Source of the DNA: Propionibacteriaceae bacterium | GTDB taxonomy: Bacteria; Actinomycetota; Actinomycetes; Propionibacteriales; Propionibacteriaceae | Assembly: GCA_016717345.1 (NCBI GenBank) | Contig: JADKFR010000005.1 | Span: 1-64,000, forward strand | DNA length: 64,000 nt | Reading direction: 5' to 3' | Position numbers and translations under genes: made by a program | The notes under the pieces: generated by a model | The model's input: only the letters and a program-made list of their open reading frames with translations | The model's database searches: none | What the model was told of the DNA's origin: nothing | Shown here: in pieces, positions 25,766-35,505 of the stretch | How the letters are laid out: each line of letters starts with the position of its first letter | Numbering within the stretch: the stretch's first letter is position 1

Positions 25766-26008
25766 ATGAACATCAAGATCCTCGGCTCCGGCTGCGCCAA
25801 CTGCGTCAACCTCGAGAAGGCCGCCAAGCAGGCGGCCTCCGAACTCGGCATCGACGCCACCTTCGAAAAAGTGACCGACTTCGCCGACATCGCCTCCTAC
25901 AACATCATGCGCACGCCCGGCCTGGTGGTCGACGAGCAGGTCATCGTGTCCGGACGCGTCCCGACCGCCCGGCAGGTCAAGGAGCTGCTCGCACCGCTGG
26001 TCGGCTGA
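25766..26008 (+). CDS. Small thioredoxin-fold protein (CANC)
   Basis: 80 residues, the size of the TM0996/MTH895 family. The redox motif is LGSGCANCVNLE near the N-terminus, and MRTPGLVVDEQVIVSGR includes the cis-proline and final strands. These mini-thioredoxins usually accompany DUF318 permeases and ArsR genes, as here, and probably hand electrons or bind thiophilic ions. Confidence 0.9.
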   Translation: MNIKILGSGCANCVNLEKAAKQAASELGIDATFEKVTDFADIASYNIMRTPGLVVDEQVIVSGRVPTARQVKELLAPLVG

Positions 26009-26176
26009 GTTCGGCTGCGGTGTGAGTGCCGAGCAGAGCCCTGCGTCCGTCCTGCAGCCGTGGATTTCCGGACGGACGCCGAAGTCGATCCGGCACCCCT
26101 CGCCCAACGCCGCCGAAAGATCTACCGTGGAGGTAGGCAGGGTGTGCCTGCCCGGAAACTAGTAGAGGGAGTGATC

Positions 26177-26386
26177 ATGAGCGGCACTGCGCTCCCCATC
26201 ACCACCCGGCTTGACGCCAGGCTGGTGGAAGTTGACGAAGAAGTCGAAGCCCTCCTCGCGGCAGGGGACCCGGTCAAGGCAATCGGGACCCAGACGCGGC
26301 TCACCTTCGACGCGCTGATCGATGCGGTCCGCGAACTGGAGATCGTGGCACGCGGCCTTGAGGGCGCCCGCAAGCCCCAGAGCTAG
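26177..26386 (+). CDS. Small hypothetical helical protein
   Basis: 69 residues from ATG 26177, preceded by AGAGGGAG. Two predicted helices: DARLVEVDEEVEALLAAGD and RLTFDALIDAVRELEIVARG. It is acidic, soluble and of unknown function. Lies after the arsenic cluster and outside its coupling. Confidence 0.5.
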   Translation: MSGTALPITTRLDARLVEVDEEVEALLAAGDPVKAIGTQTRLTFDALIDAVRELEIVARGLEGARKPQS

Positions 26387-26632
26387 CCGGTCTGTTGACG
26401 GCAGGGCCTGGACGGCCGGATCCGGGTGCTGGTGATGGGGGAGGGATCCTCACCGGCTCCCGGATGCGTCCGCTGGTGTGTGCAGATGACCGCTGGTGTG
26501 CTCGGCGGCCTTCGCTGAATCCAGGTGATCGCCCGTCCATGGAGGCCGGGCCCAGTCGAGGGTGATGTGCGCCCCCGAACCCGGATCGCCGACATGGCCC
26601 TTCAATCCCGCGCAGCCAAGCCTGCGGCCGGC

Positions 26633-29445
26633 TCAGATCTGCGAGGTGGTGAAGGTCGGAGCGCCGTAGGCGGGTGCGATCTGGCTGTTCCAGTCGTTGA
26701 GGAAGTCGGATTTGGCTTGGGCGACCGTCAGGTTCATGACGGTGACCTGCTGGTAGTAGGCGTTGTCCTCACCTTCGGAGCACCCGTTCGACTGCTCCGA
26801 GGTGGCCCAGGACACCCACACCTGATCGGAGTCGTGGGACAACTGGAGCGCGTGCCGCAGCTTGGCGACCAGGCTGCTGCCCTCCGGCACCGCGTCAACC
26901 GGAGTGGAATCCAGCGCGGCCAGCAACTCCTCGCGGTTGGCCGTGACGCTGTTCATCGTCGCGATCGCCTCACTCACAGCGGTGCAGGTGCGTACCTGAT
27001 CGACCGCCCGATCGATGTTCGAGCGTCCGGCCATCGACTTCTGCAGGATCTGCGTCAGGTAGCGCACCTGGTCCTTCGCGGTGGCCTCGGGCGTATCCAC
27101 TCCGTAGGAGCCGGTGCCTTCGCCGGCTCCGCCCTGGCCGTAGCCGCTGAAATAGTTGGACGTTGCGCTGTGCTGAGTCGTGCCGTTCGGCGATTCCACG
27201 CTGACCACAGCAGGCGCCCGGTACCCGCAGACCCGGCCGCGTGCCGTTTCGCCGCAGTAGGCGCCGTTCTGGTAGGTGACCGAGGTGCCCTCGGAGGCGT
27301 CCGTGCCGTCCGCGAAGACCAGGGAGGTGGGCTGCGTGGTGGACGTCCCGCACACCAGGAGCCACCCACCCCGGAACGTCGACAGTGAAATCGGCCAGGA
27401 CCCTGCCGGACACGACTTCAACCCCGACGGCACCGGGTAGGACGCGTCGCCACCCGCGTTGTTCCAGCTTCTCGTCGCCGCGTGGGCGGTGATCGCTCCG
27501 TCCGCCTCGACGTAGACGATCGACCCGCCCAGAGCGACCCGCACCGTCGTGCCCTGGCTGAACACCACCTGGTAGCCACCATCGGTGAAGTTCAGCTCTG
27601 TGGCCTGCCAGTCGGCGTGACCGGGGGACACCACCTGATACCGATCCCCCTGCCGGCACAGCAGGATGGCGCCGTCGGCGTACTGCGTCCATGAGAGCGG
27701 CGTCATTCCGGACGGGCACGCGGGCGCGTCCGCGGGAACCTCGGGGGACTTCGTGAGCCGGTCGGCCGGCAGCAGGCGGGCGACGTAGGGCTGCCGATTC
27801 TCGCCGTAGCCGCCCACGTTGAGCAGGCTCTCCTGCCCGTCCGAGTCAGGAGCCACGGTGACTTCGCCCTCGACCTCCCACAACATGGCTCCGGTCTCCG
27901 GGTTGAAGGCCGCGGTCTGGAGGTAGCTGCCTGCCAGGATGGTGCCATCGCTGGTGCGATCGAGGCTCCAATACGTTGAGCCGTCCAGGGCCCGGCTCCA
28001 CAACACGGCTCCCGTTGTCGGATCGAGCGCGGTCAGCGTGTCGGAGGTCTTGACGATGAGGCGCTGCCCGTCGTAGGAGATCTCCCCCGCAGCCAGCGGC
28101 ATCGTCCGCACCACGAACTTCAACGGCGACGACCACGCCGCCAGGCCGGTGGCGGGATCGACCGCGGTGAGCGCAGCGAGGCCTGACTCCTCGGACACCT
28201 GGTTCTCGATGGTCAAGCTGAGCGGCAGCGGTGGCAGGCGGTCGACGAACGTCCAACCGCCGCCCCCGTCCACCAACGCCAGCTTCGTTCCGTCCGGCGC
28301 CACCAGCGAGGAGGCCGCCGCGGAGGCGTCGCGATTCGAGGCGTCGAGCGCACCGTCGGCCATCGGTATCACGTAGACCGAGTCGTCGAACAGGCTCTTG
28401 CCGGTGGCGAAGTCGTACGCCGAGCCGTAGCGGGTGGTCAGCACGCCATGCTGCAGGTTGCTCGCAGGCCGCGACACCCGGGAGGCGCCCTGTTCGCAGC
28501 CATCGCAACCCTGGCTCGTCGACACCCACAGGGCGCGGCTGCCGTCGGCGCTGATCTTCGCCGTGGTCACCCCCGCGAGGCGGCCGAGTTCAGGCCCGGC
28601 GTCCGGGTAATCCGGCAGTGTCAGGACAATGGCGTCGCCCACGACAGCCACGTCCGGCGCCGCGGAGGAAACCTGGATCCCGAACTCCTGCAGCGGCTTG
28701 GTCGACTTCGCCTGGCCCGTTTCCCAGTCGACCATGACGAGCACGTCCTGGTACTCCTCAGAACCGCGGACGGGGACGCTGTCGATGCAGGGCACGAGCC
28801 CACCGAGTTCGTCGGCGGCGCACTCCAGATTGCCCGGATGATCCCAGGTGATCGTGCCGGTCGAGGGGTCGAAGGCCCAGACGTCGAAGGTGACATCGCC
28901 AACGAGATCGGTCAGTGCCCACGCCTTGGTGGTGAGGGTCGACGTCCCGTTGAAGAAGTCCCGCGTCTCCCCCAACGTCCCGGAGTTGTGGACGCCGCGG
29001 GTGCGCCAGAGCTCCTGGGTGCCGCTCGCCCAACTCCCGGCGGTGCTGGGCGGCTGCCCGGTCACGGTGAGCTGCGCTGGGCCGAAAGGCAGTTGCGGCC
29101 AGCGACCGGCCGCGGTCACGGCACTGACGGCGGCCAGGGCACCCCCCGCCAGCAGGACGAGCGCCAGCACGCTGGCGGCGACGATCAGAGCGGTTCGCCG
29201 TGCCGCGGTGGCTGGGGTTGCCGTGCCCGCGGGCACAGGCGCGGGCGCGGCGGCGGGGCGGCGGCCCGGGGCGCCGCGACGGGTTGCGGAGGCTCGAACG
29301 TCGGGGGAGGTGGGGGAGTCGGGTGACCTGGGAGGGGGTGGACACCGCTTCCAGGTGGGTCAACCCGTCCGAGCGGGGCTCCGCAGCGGGGGCAGACAGT
29401 GCCGGAGCCACTCTGATGGTCACACACCGGACACCGTTGCGACAT
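26633..29445 (-). pseudogene. Zinc-ribbon/membrane/PQQ beta-propeller protein, frameshifted
   Basis: From ATG 29445 (AAGGAGCGG upstream) the first frame gives a zinc ribbon, MSQRCPVCDHQSGSGTVCPR plus CG, followed by a Pro-rich linker. Near 29260 the reading moves to the long frame, which continues with a membrane helix (ALIVAASVLALVLLAGGALA) and a ~700-residue extracytoplasmic domain with repeated PQQ-like blades such as TALDPTTGAVLWSRALDGS and TAAFNPETGAMLWEVEG. Joined, the protein is about 935 residues. It is divergent from the kinase module and probably belongs with it: the same zinc-ribbon/linker/helix/propeller plan recurs at 42604. The frame change lies in a GC-rich run of the Pro-rich linker, so a sequencing indel is quite possible. 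Ligand unknown. Confidence 0.75.
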
Positions 29446-29783
29446 CACCGCTCCTTGGAATTCTGGAGAGCTGCCCACAGTCGGGGGCGGCAGCAGCACC
29501 CTACTTTGTCGCGATTGGCCGGCTGAACGGGATTCGACCCAGAGTCGATCGGACGGTGTCAGGACGGGTCATGCCCGATCTCTTCCCCTGGCCGCGTGTC
29601 GACTGTTTTCGCCGCCGGCCATTCTCTGTTTCGGTTCGATGATGCCTCAGTCTCGTCCCGGAAATGGCCCTGTCTCCATACGGCGGCCTATTGCTCCTAC
29701 AGTATGTGCGGCAACGAGCCGGTTGGGTCCCGGTGGCCGCGAGGTTGCGGTCCGGCCAACTGGATTGTCCTTGGGGGGAATCA
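29446..29783. promoter_or_regulatory. Divergent promoter region of the kinase/propeller module
   Basis: 338 bases between the ATG of the zinc-ribbon/propeller gene and the GTG of the kinase gene. No gene is recognisable inside. It must contain both promoters; an AT-richer stretch near 29625-29660 is the best candidate for the rightward one. I cannot define operator sites. Confidence 0.4.
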
Positions 29784-32700
29784 GTGACTGAGTTGGGGAT
29801 CGACGGGTACGACTCTGCGGAGCCGCTGGGGCGAGGCGGATTCGGGTCCGTCTACCGGGCGCGACAGATCGCGTTCAATCGCACCGTCGCGATCAAGGTG
29901 TTCCACGCGGAGATGGCCGGTAGGGAATCTCTGGATACCTTCGAGCGCGAATGCCGAGCGATTGGACAGCTCGACTGGTGCCCGAGCATCGTCACCGTCT
30001 TCAGCTCTGGGATGACGGCAGCAGGCGAGCCCTACATCGTCATGGAGTACGCCCCCGGTGGGTCACTGGCTTCCCACATTGCCGCCGGACCGCTCGATGA
30101 GTCTGCCGCGCGTCGGATCCTGGGACGAATCGCCCTCGCCTTGGCCACCGCCCACGAGGCAGGCATTCTGCATCGTGACGTCAAGCCGGGCAACATTCTC
30201 ATTTCCCGCGGCGACGAGCCGATTCTCGCCGATTTCGGGATCGCCCGCCTTTTCGCGGGCGGAGCCACGACGACCGGAACCGTCGCGGGCACGGTCGCCT
30301 TCACTGCCCCGGAGATCTGGTCGAACGTGCCGGCGTCGCCGCAGTCGGACATCTTTTCGTTGGGTGCCACGATCTATGCGACCTTGACGGGCCGCGGTCC
30401 ATTCAGCAGCGTGAGCCAGGACTCGGTCGGAGCCATGCTCGCGAGGGCCATGTCCGGGGTCGAAACCGACGTCGACTCGCTGGGCGTCAGTCGGGAGCTC
30501 AAAGCGATTCTGGGTACCTGCCTGCGCCTTGACCCGGCGGCCCGGTTCGCTTCGGCGCGGGAGCTTCTCGACGAGGTGGCCCCGTTCGGTTTGGGGGGCG
30601 CCACCAAGCCGATCCCGGTGCTGAGGAACCTGCGTCCGGATCCGACCAAGGGTGCATCACGGGGTGCTCCAGTCGTCCCGGGGATACCGGTCCTCGACCG
30701 ATTCGAGGGTCAGCCCGAACCCGTCCGACCCGCAGCGACGCGGGTCGAGGACGGATCGCGACGCTGGGGTCCGGAGTATTACCAGTCGATCGCGTACTCC
30801 ACCAAGGATGGCTACGTCAGCCAGGACGAGATGTGGCCCTCGGCGACGGACTATGCCCGACTCGTCCAAGCCCAGCGGAGTCTCCTGGACGCGTCGCCGT
30901 TCGCGGGCGCCACGGTGGTCAGGGACTCGCTTGGCATGCCGATGTCGGCGAGCGGCCAGAACGCCATCGTGTTCGAGTTCGCGCACCGCGGCGGCCCGAT
31001 CGCACTGCGTTGCTTCACCCGACCTCCGGTCGGCGCGGCGGCCCGCTACCGGGAGCTCGGGAAGTTCCTGGCGCAGCGCAACGTGGGGTCCATCGTGCCC
31101 TCAGTGTGGGTGTCTGATGTGCTGGCCGACGACACCAGGCGGTGGCCAGCGGTGGTGATGCCGTGGGTGGACGGGGTGCCTCTCAACGTCGCCGTCGAGG
31201 ACATGCTCGACCGCCCGGCGACGCTCACCGAACTCGCCGGCAGGTGGCGCTGCGTCGTCGCTTCCCTCGTGGAGGCACGAGTAGCACACGGGGACATCCA
31301 GTGCGGCAACGTGCTGGTTGATCCCGAGCTCAACCTCAACCTTGTGGACCTGGATGGTGTGTATGCCCCTGGGATGACGGACGCCCCGAGCGAGGTCGGC
31401 CATCCCAACTTCCAGCATCCCCGCCGTGACCAGTCCCACTGGGGACCGGACGCCGACGCCTTCAGCTTCCTTGTGATGGCACTGAGTCTCGAGGCACTAG
31501 CCGCGAATCCGCGGCTGTGGCGCTACCACAACGGCGAGAACCTCATCTTCAGCCGGGAGGACTTCCTTCGGCCCGGGTTCACCCCGGTGTGGCGGGAGCT
31601 GGCCGCGAGCCCGAGCGCCGAGGTGGTGCGTCTTGCCAACGAACTCCGCGGCGCTTGCCTGACGTTTCAGCCGCCCTCCCTTGCCCACGCGCTGCGTGTG
31701 CTCGGGATCCCGGCGCCAGTCACCACGCCGGCCACGGCGGCGCCGGAGTCCGACTCCGAGCTGCAGCGGACCGTGGCCCGGGTCCGCGGGGGAGCCAATG
31801 CTCCCAGCGGTGCCGACGCCGTTGCGGCGGCCGTCCAGGACGACGACAAGACGGTGGTTCGGGCGCGGGAGTACCCGCCGACGATCAGGCGCCCTGTGCC
31901 CACGCCCCCCAGCGCAGCCCTCGCCCCGGGTGGGTTCGCCAGCGGGGGAGGGGCCGTCGCCAACCAGTGGTGGAGCGACGAGGCCGATGCCGAGTCGACT
32001 TCGGTCGCTGCGCTGGAGGCGGAAGCCGCCAGCGGGCAGCGGCCTGCGGCGGCCGGCGAGGCTGACGGGTCGGACGCGCCCGCGGTCGGCCTCTTCGGCC
32101 GCAACGCCATCCTTACTGGCATCATGGCCGGCCTGGTGGCGGGTCTCACGGCGTCCGTCGCGACCGAATCCGTGATTCTCATAGCTGGTGAATCGCTCCC
32201 GATTCAATACTGGGTGGCCGTCTTCCTCATCCTGGTCGGCGGATTTCTCACCGCGGCCCTCTCCGGGATGGCGAGTGCTGCCATGGGCGCTTGGCGACAG
32301 GCCCGGGTCAAGGCGGCCGCCGGGTTCGCTGCGGGCGGGGGCATGTCGCTCGTCGGCCTGGGGTTGTTCCAGGTGTTCGTGGGCAGGAACAGCGATCTCA
32401 TGGAAGGACCTGCCCCGTTCAGCTTCCTGTTCGGGGGCTGGCTTCTCGTCGCGGTCGCTGTCGGGGTCGCTGCCGGCCTGATCCGTCAGTCCAGGCGCGC
32501 GGTCTTGTCGGGGTTGTACGGGGGGGCTGTCGGGGGATTCCTCGGGGCCGCGCTGCACTGGAGTTCGCAACCCTGGATCATCAGCCTCGACGAGGGCTTC
32601 ACCGCACTCCTCATCACCCCCCTTGCGCTGGGGACGCTGTTCCCAGTGCTGTTGGCCTGTATCTGCATCGGGGGCGCGATCGGCACGGTCGATCGCCTGC

Positions 32701-33005
32701 TGCGCCGACATTGGCTCACCATCATCGAGGGCCGCGGTCGAGGCCTGGAACTCATCCTCGACCAGGAGTGGTCGACCATCGGTTCCCACCCGTCGAGCAC
32801 GATGTTGCTGTCTGCTCCGGGAGTCCTTGCCGAGCACGTCGGCCTCAAGGTGGGCGCGGCACCGGTCATGCGGGCGAATGGCCCCGTGGAGCGCAACGGA
32901 GCGCTCGTGGCCGAAGCGGCGGAGATTGCTCTCGAGTCCGGCGACGTGCTTCGGGTCGGTGGCTCGTTCATCCGTTTCGAGAGCCGCGTTGGGCGCACCG
33001 GATGA
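29784..33005 (+). CDS. Membrane double kinase: Ser/Thr kinase + YegI/TerY-P-type kinase + FHA-like domain
   Basis: 1073 residues from GTG 29784 (GGGGGGAA upstream). Residues ~9-280 are a Hanks-type Ser/Thr kinase: GRGGFGSV (16-23), Lys38 in VAIKVF, HRDVKPGN (130-137) and DFG (150-152), all intact. Residues ~340-660 form a second kinase-like domain of the type found in TerY-P triads (E. coli YegI): HGDIQCGNVLVD near 502, NLVDLDG near 519 and GHPNFQHPRRD. The canonical Lys is replaced in IALRCF, so its activity is uncertain. A Pro/Ala-rich linker precedes about six membrane helices (~773-972), and the last ~90 residues resemble an FHA phosphothreonine-binding fold (LILDQEWSTIGSHPSS). The stop overlaps the next start (ATGA). 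Its partners are a vWA protein and a PP2C phosphatase. Confidence 0.88.
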   Translation: MTELGIDGYDSAEPLGRGGFGSVYRARQIAFNRTVAIKVFHAEMAGRESLDTFERECRAIGQLDWCPSIVTVFSSGMTAAGEPYIVMEYAPGGSLASHIAAGPLDESAARRILGRIALALATAHEAGILHRDVKPGNILISRGDEPILADFGIARLFAGGATTTGTVAGTVAFTAPEIWSNVPASPQSDIFSLGATIYATLTGRGPFSSVSQDSVGAMLARAMSGVETDVDSLGVSRELKAILGTCLRLDPAARFASARELLDEVAPFGLGGATKPIPVLRNLRPDPTKGASRGAPVVPGIPVLDRFEGQPEPVRPAATRVEDGSRRWGPEYYQSIAYSTKDGYVSQDEMWPSATDYARLVQAQRSLLDASPFAGATVVRDSLGMPMSASGQNAIVFEFAHRGGPIALRCFTRPPVGAAARYRELGKFLAQRNVGSIVPSVWVSDVLADDTRRWPAVVMPWVDGVPLNVAVEDMLDRPATLTELAGRWRCVVASLVEARVAHGDIQCGNVLVDPELNLNLVDLDGVYAPGMTDAPSEVGHPNFQHPRRDQSHWGPDADAFSFLVMALSLEALAANPRLWRYHNGENLIFSREDFLRPGFTPVWRELAASPSAEVVRLANELRGACLTFQPPSLAHALRVLGIPAPVTTPATAAPESDSELQRTVARVRGGANAPSGADAVAAAVQDDDKTVVRAREYPPTIRRPVPTPPSAALAPGGFASGGGAVANQWWSDEADAESTSVAALEAEAASGQRPAAAGEADGSDAPAVGLFGRNAILTGIMAGLVAGLTASVATESVILIAGESLPIQYWVAVFLILVGGFLTAALSGMASAAMGAWRQARVKAAAGFAAGGGMSLVGLGLFQVFVGRNSDLMEGPAPFSFLFGGWLLVAVAVGVAAGLIRQSRRAVLSGLYGGAVGGFLGAALHWSSQPWIISLDEGFTALLITPLALGTLFPVLLACICIGGAIGTVDRLLRRHWLTIIEGRGRGLELILDQEWSTIGSHPSSTMLLSAPGVLAEHVGLKVGAAPVMRANGPVERNGALVAEAAEIALESGDVLRVGGSFIRFESRVGRTG

Positions 33006-33646
33006 GCGGGGCAGCGTGGTTGAGCCGGGCCCCCATGGTGGTGCGGGCACTGATCGCGTCCGCCCTGGTGGCGGCCGCCGGCGCGATTGCCGTCACGGTG
33101 TCGCTGCCCGGAGCAGATGCGGCGGTGAGCGGCGGCGCCACGCCCACCGCACCCGCACCCCACGCCAGTCGGGGACCCCTGCCGCCAACCAGCAGCGCTT
33201 CGGCCACCCCGACTCCCTCGGCCAGCCGGGACTGTCGGGGTCTTACCCTGCAGGCCAGGGACCCTGACGACACCGTCGGCGACCGCATCCGCTGTCGGCC
33301 GGGTCACTACCCAGTCGACGCTCGGGGCCGGGCCGTGTTGGTGGCCACCTGCCCGACCGCACGGACCTGGCTGGCGGACGACATGGTGCTGATCGCTGCC
33401 GAGTCCGGCGTGGCCGTGGCACCACAATGCGGGCCCGGCGGATCTCCGCGAAGGGGCGAGCCGCAGCTGCCCCCCTGCGATGCGCTGTTGGTCACCGTGC
33501 GCAGTGATGTGCCTACGACCGAGCGTTGTTGGTTCGATGGCCGCACTTCGGTGGCCATCGATTCCACCCGCCTGGCGTTGGTGGAGTCCTCGACGAACTA
33601 CGTGCTCGCCAACGGCTCAGGCCGAGTTGTGGAGCTGGCGCCATGA
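33002..33646 (+). CDS. Secreted or membrane-anchored cysteine-containing protein of the kinase operon
   Basis: 214 residues, ATG 33002 overlapping the kinase stop and ending in ATGA with the vWA start, so translation is coupled on both sides. An N-terminal signal/anchor (VVRALIASALVAAAGAIAVTV) is followed by a Pro/Thr/Ser linker and a ~130-residue domain with six cysteines, including DCRGLTLQARD, RIRCRPGHYPVD, LVATCPTARTW, PPCDALLV and ERCWFDG, probably disulfide-bonded outside the membrane. I recognise no family. Its position within the phosphorylation module suggests an accessory sensor or ligand-binding subunit. Confidence 0.7.
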   Translation: MSGAAWLSRAPMVVRALIASALVAAAGAIAVTVSLPGADAAVSGGATPTAPAPHASRGPLPPTSSASATPTPSASRDCRGLTLQARDPDDTVGDRIRCRPGHYPVDARGRAVLVATCPTARTWLADDMVLIAAESGVAVAPQCGPGGSPRRGEPQLPPCDALLVTVRSDVPTTERCWFDGRTSVAIDSTRLALVESSTNYVLANGSGRVVELAP

Positions 33647-34687
33647 GCCACGAGCGACGCATCGACCGGTTGAGCCCAGGGCTGATCCTCTTTCTCGTTG
33701 ACCAGTCGGAGTCGATGAGCGAGTTGTTGCCCGGGTCCCCGCAATCGAAGGCGCAGGCCGTTGCCGACCAGCTCAATCGGCTGGTCTACGAGTTGATCCT
33801 GAGATCCGTGAAGACCCCCAGGGAACCGCCACGGGCTTACTTCTACATCGCCGTCGTCGGCTACTCCACTGGGCCGGAGGGTGAGCTACTCGTCGGACAC
33901 TGCCTCACCGGCCCGACCAGTCACCCCCTGGGGTTGCACTCCACGACCGACCTGGCAGCCAGTCCACTGCGCATCGACCGCGTCGCGGGACCAGTGCCTG
34001 GCCAGACCATCAATGCTCCGGTCTGGCTCGAGCCGATCGCCCGCGGCGGGACGCCGATGTGTGGGGCCTTCAATGTGGCCGGATCGATCTGCGCCTGGTG
34101 GGTAACGCAGTATCCGGACGCCTTCCCGCGGCCGGGTCGGGCGCCGCGGGCGCGCGGCGGCGGCCGGCCCACCGGGGACGCGACGCGCGGGGGGGCCGGG
34201 GGGGCCGGCCCGGCCCAGTACGCCGCTGCTGTTCCCGTGGGACCCGTCCGAGCTCCCGGGGGCGAGCGCCGCCATGTTGTACGAGATGTCTTCACCCCTG
34301 CCGGAGTCGATGCTCGCGAGCGCCTTGTCGTTGGGGCTGTCCGTGCGTCCCAAGTCACGCGGCTTCGCCTACAACGCAGACCGGACCCTGGCGGCGTTTC
34401 TGAACGTCGGTACGAGCATCGGGGAGCGCAACGATGAGCCGGCCCACTCGACCGTTGGTCCACCCCGTCCGCCATCGGCGACAACGAAGCCCACCTGCTG
34501 GCTGCCGGCCAACCTGACCAGCTGGCTGATCGTTGCCGGCGCGGCCCTGGCCGTGATCGGTGCTGCTGTCTGGTTCACCCCCGTCGGTCACCGACTGCTC
34601 GTCGCGGGGCTAGCGCTGGCGGCGTTCACGGTCGCCTGGGGAGTGGACGCCCTGCTTGCCGTTGGGTGCCCACCCTCCGCCCACTGA
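33643..34687 (+). pseudogene. von Willebrand A (TerY/YegL-like) protein with C-terminal anchor, frameshifted
   Basis: Starts with ATG 33643, coupled to the previous gene. ILFLVDQSESMSELL carries the MIDAS DxSxS motif, and ARGGTPMCGAFNVAG supplies the MIDAS threonine. Around 34130-34225 an extremely GC-rich stretch interrupts the domain, and the expected TDGxxTD strand is not readable. Afterwards the reading resumes in another frame: LFPWDPSELPGASAAMLYEM, SSPLPESMLASA, RGFAYNADRTLAAFLNVGTS, then two membrane helices (LIVAGAALAVIGAAVWF, LLVAGLALAAFTVAW). TerY/YegL proteins work with a PP2C phosphatase and a YegI-type kinase, both encoded here. Confidence 0.8.
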
Positions 34688-35505
34688 TCACCTCCCAGGA
34701 CGTGCGGACGGGTGCGCCGGGGGCGTGGCCGCTGACAACACCCACAGGGTCGCCAGTCCAGTTCTCAGCAGCTCCGCTGAGGGTCACCATGTTCACGCGC
34801 GCCAAGGACGGCAACGCCGCCGATGACAACGAGGACAGCTACGCGGCGCAACCCGATCACGGACTCGCCGCGATCAGCGATGGTGCGTCCAGTTCGATCG
34901 GCGCGAGGGAGTGGTCCCAGGCGCTCACGGCCGCCTTCGTTTCCGTCCGTCCGCCGCTCACCGGCGACGGCCTGCGCGCCTTCCTGCAGGACACCGCGCG
35001 CGCTTTCACGAGCCAACCCTTCGACGCCGGCGACAGCTGGTGGGGCGAGGACGCTCTCCGGTCCGGTGCGTTCGCCACCTTCGTGGGCCTTCGTGTCCTG
35101 CGGACAGCGAACGGCGTGGCTTGGGAGGCGGCAGCCATCGGTGACTCCATCGTCGTCCACCTACGGAGTGAAGCAGCCGGTGCTCGGCTCGTCGAGGGCT
35201 TCCCCCTGGAGTCGAGTGCTGGATTCGCCGGCTCCCCGAGTTTGGTGGGATCGGTGTCGGCGCAGGAGGGTCACCTTCCCGCCGTCCGAATCGCCAGCGG
35301 CACCGGCCTCAGAACAGACCGGTGGCTGCTCCTCACCGACGAGGTGGCTGCCTGGGCCTTGCGGCGCAACGAGGTGGGTAGGCCGGTGTGGTTGCTCCTG
35401 CTCGACGGTTCCGACGCCGAGCTGGACGCCGCGCTCACCACGGCCCGCAGGTCAGGCGAACTTGCCAACGACGACCTGACGGTCGTACGGATCGGCCTCG
35501 GCTGA
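34666..35505 (+). CDS. PP2C-like protein phosphatase
   Basis: About 279 residues from GTG 34666, overlapping the vWA gene by 22 bases; ATG 34790 is an alternative start. PP2C metal-binding motifs are readable: DDNEDSYAA, GLAAISDGASSSIG, EAAAIGDSIVVHL and ELANDDLTVVRIG. The arrangement matches the shortened PP2C (YegK-like) of TerY-P triads rather than the longer SpoIIE type. It should reverse phosphorylation by the adjoining kinases, and is cytoplasmic. Confidence 0.85.
   Translation: MPTLRPLITSQDVRTGAPGAWPLTTPTGSPVQFSAAPLRVTMFTRAKDGNAADDNEDSYAAQPDHGLAAISDGASSSIGAREWSQALTAAFVSVRPPLTGDGLRAFLQDTARAFTSQPFDAGDSWWGEDALRSGAFATFVGLRVLRTANGVAWEAAAIGDSIVVHLRSEAAGARLVEGFPLESSAGFAGSPSLVGSVSAQEGHLPAVRIASGTGLRTDRWLLLTDEVAAWALRRNEVGRPVWLLLLDGSDAELDAALTTARRSGELANDDLTVVRIGLG

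Noticed and set aside
31497..33050. A 517-codon open frame antisense to the double kinase
   Set aside because: It is low-complexity, charged and has no fold; the sense strand has clear kinase motifs. It is an effect of high GC content.
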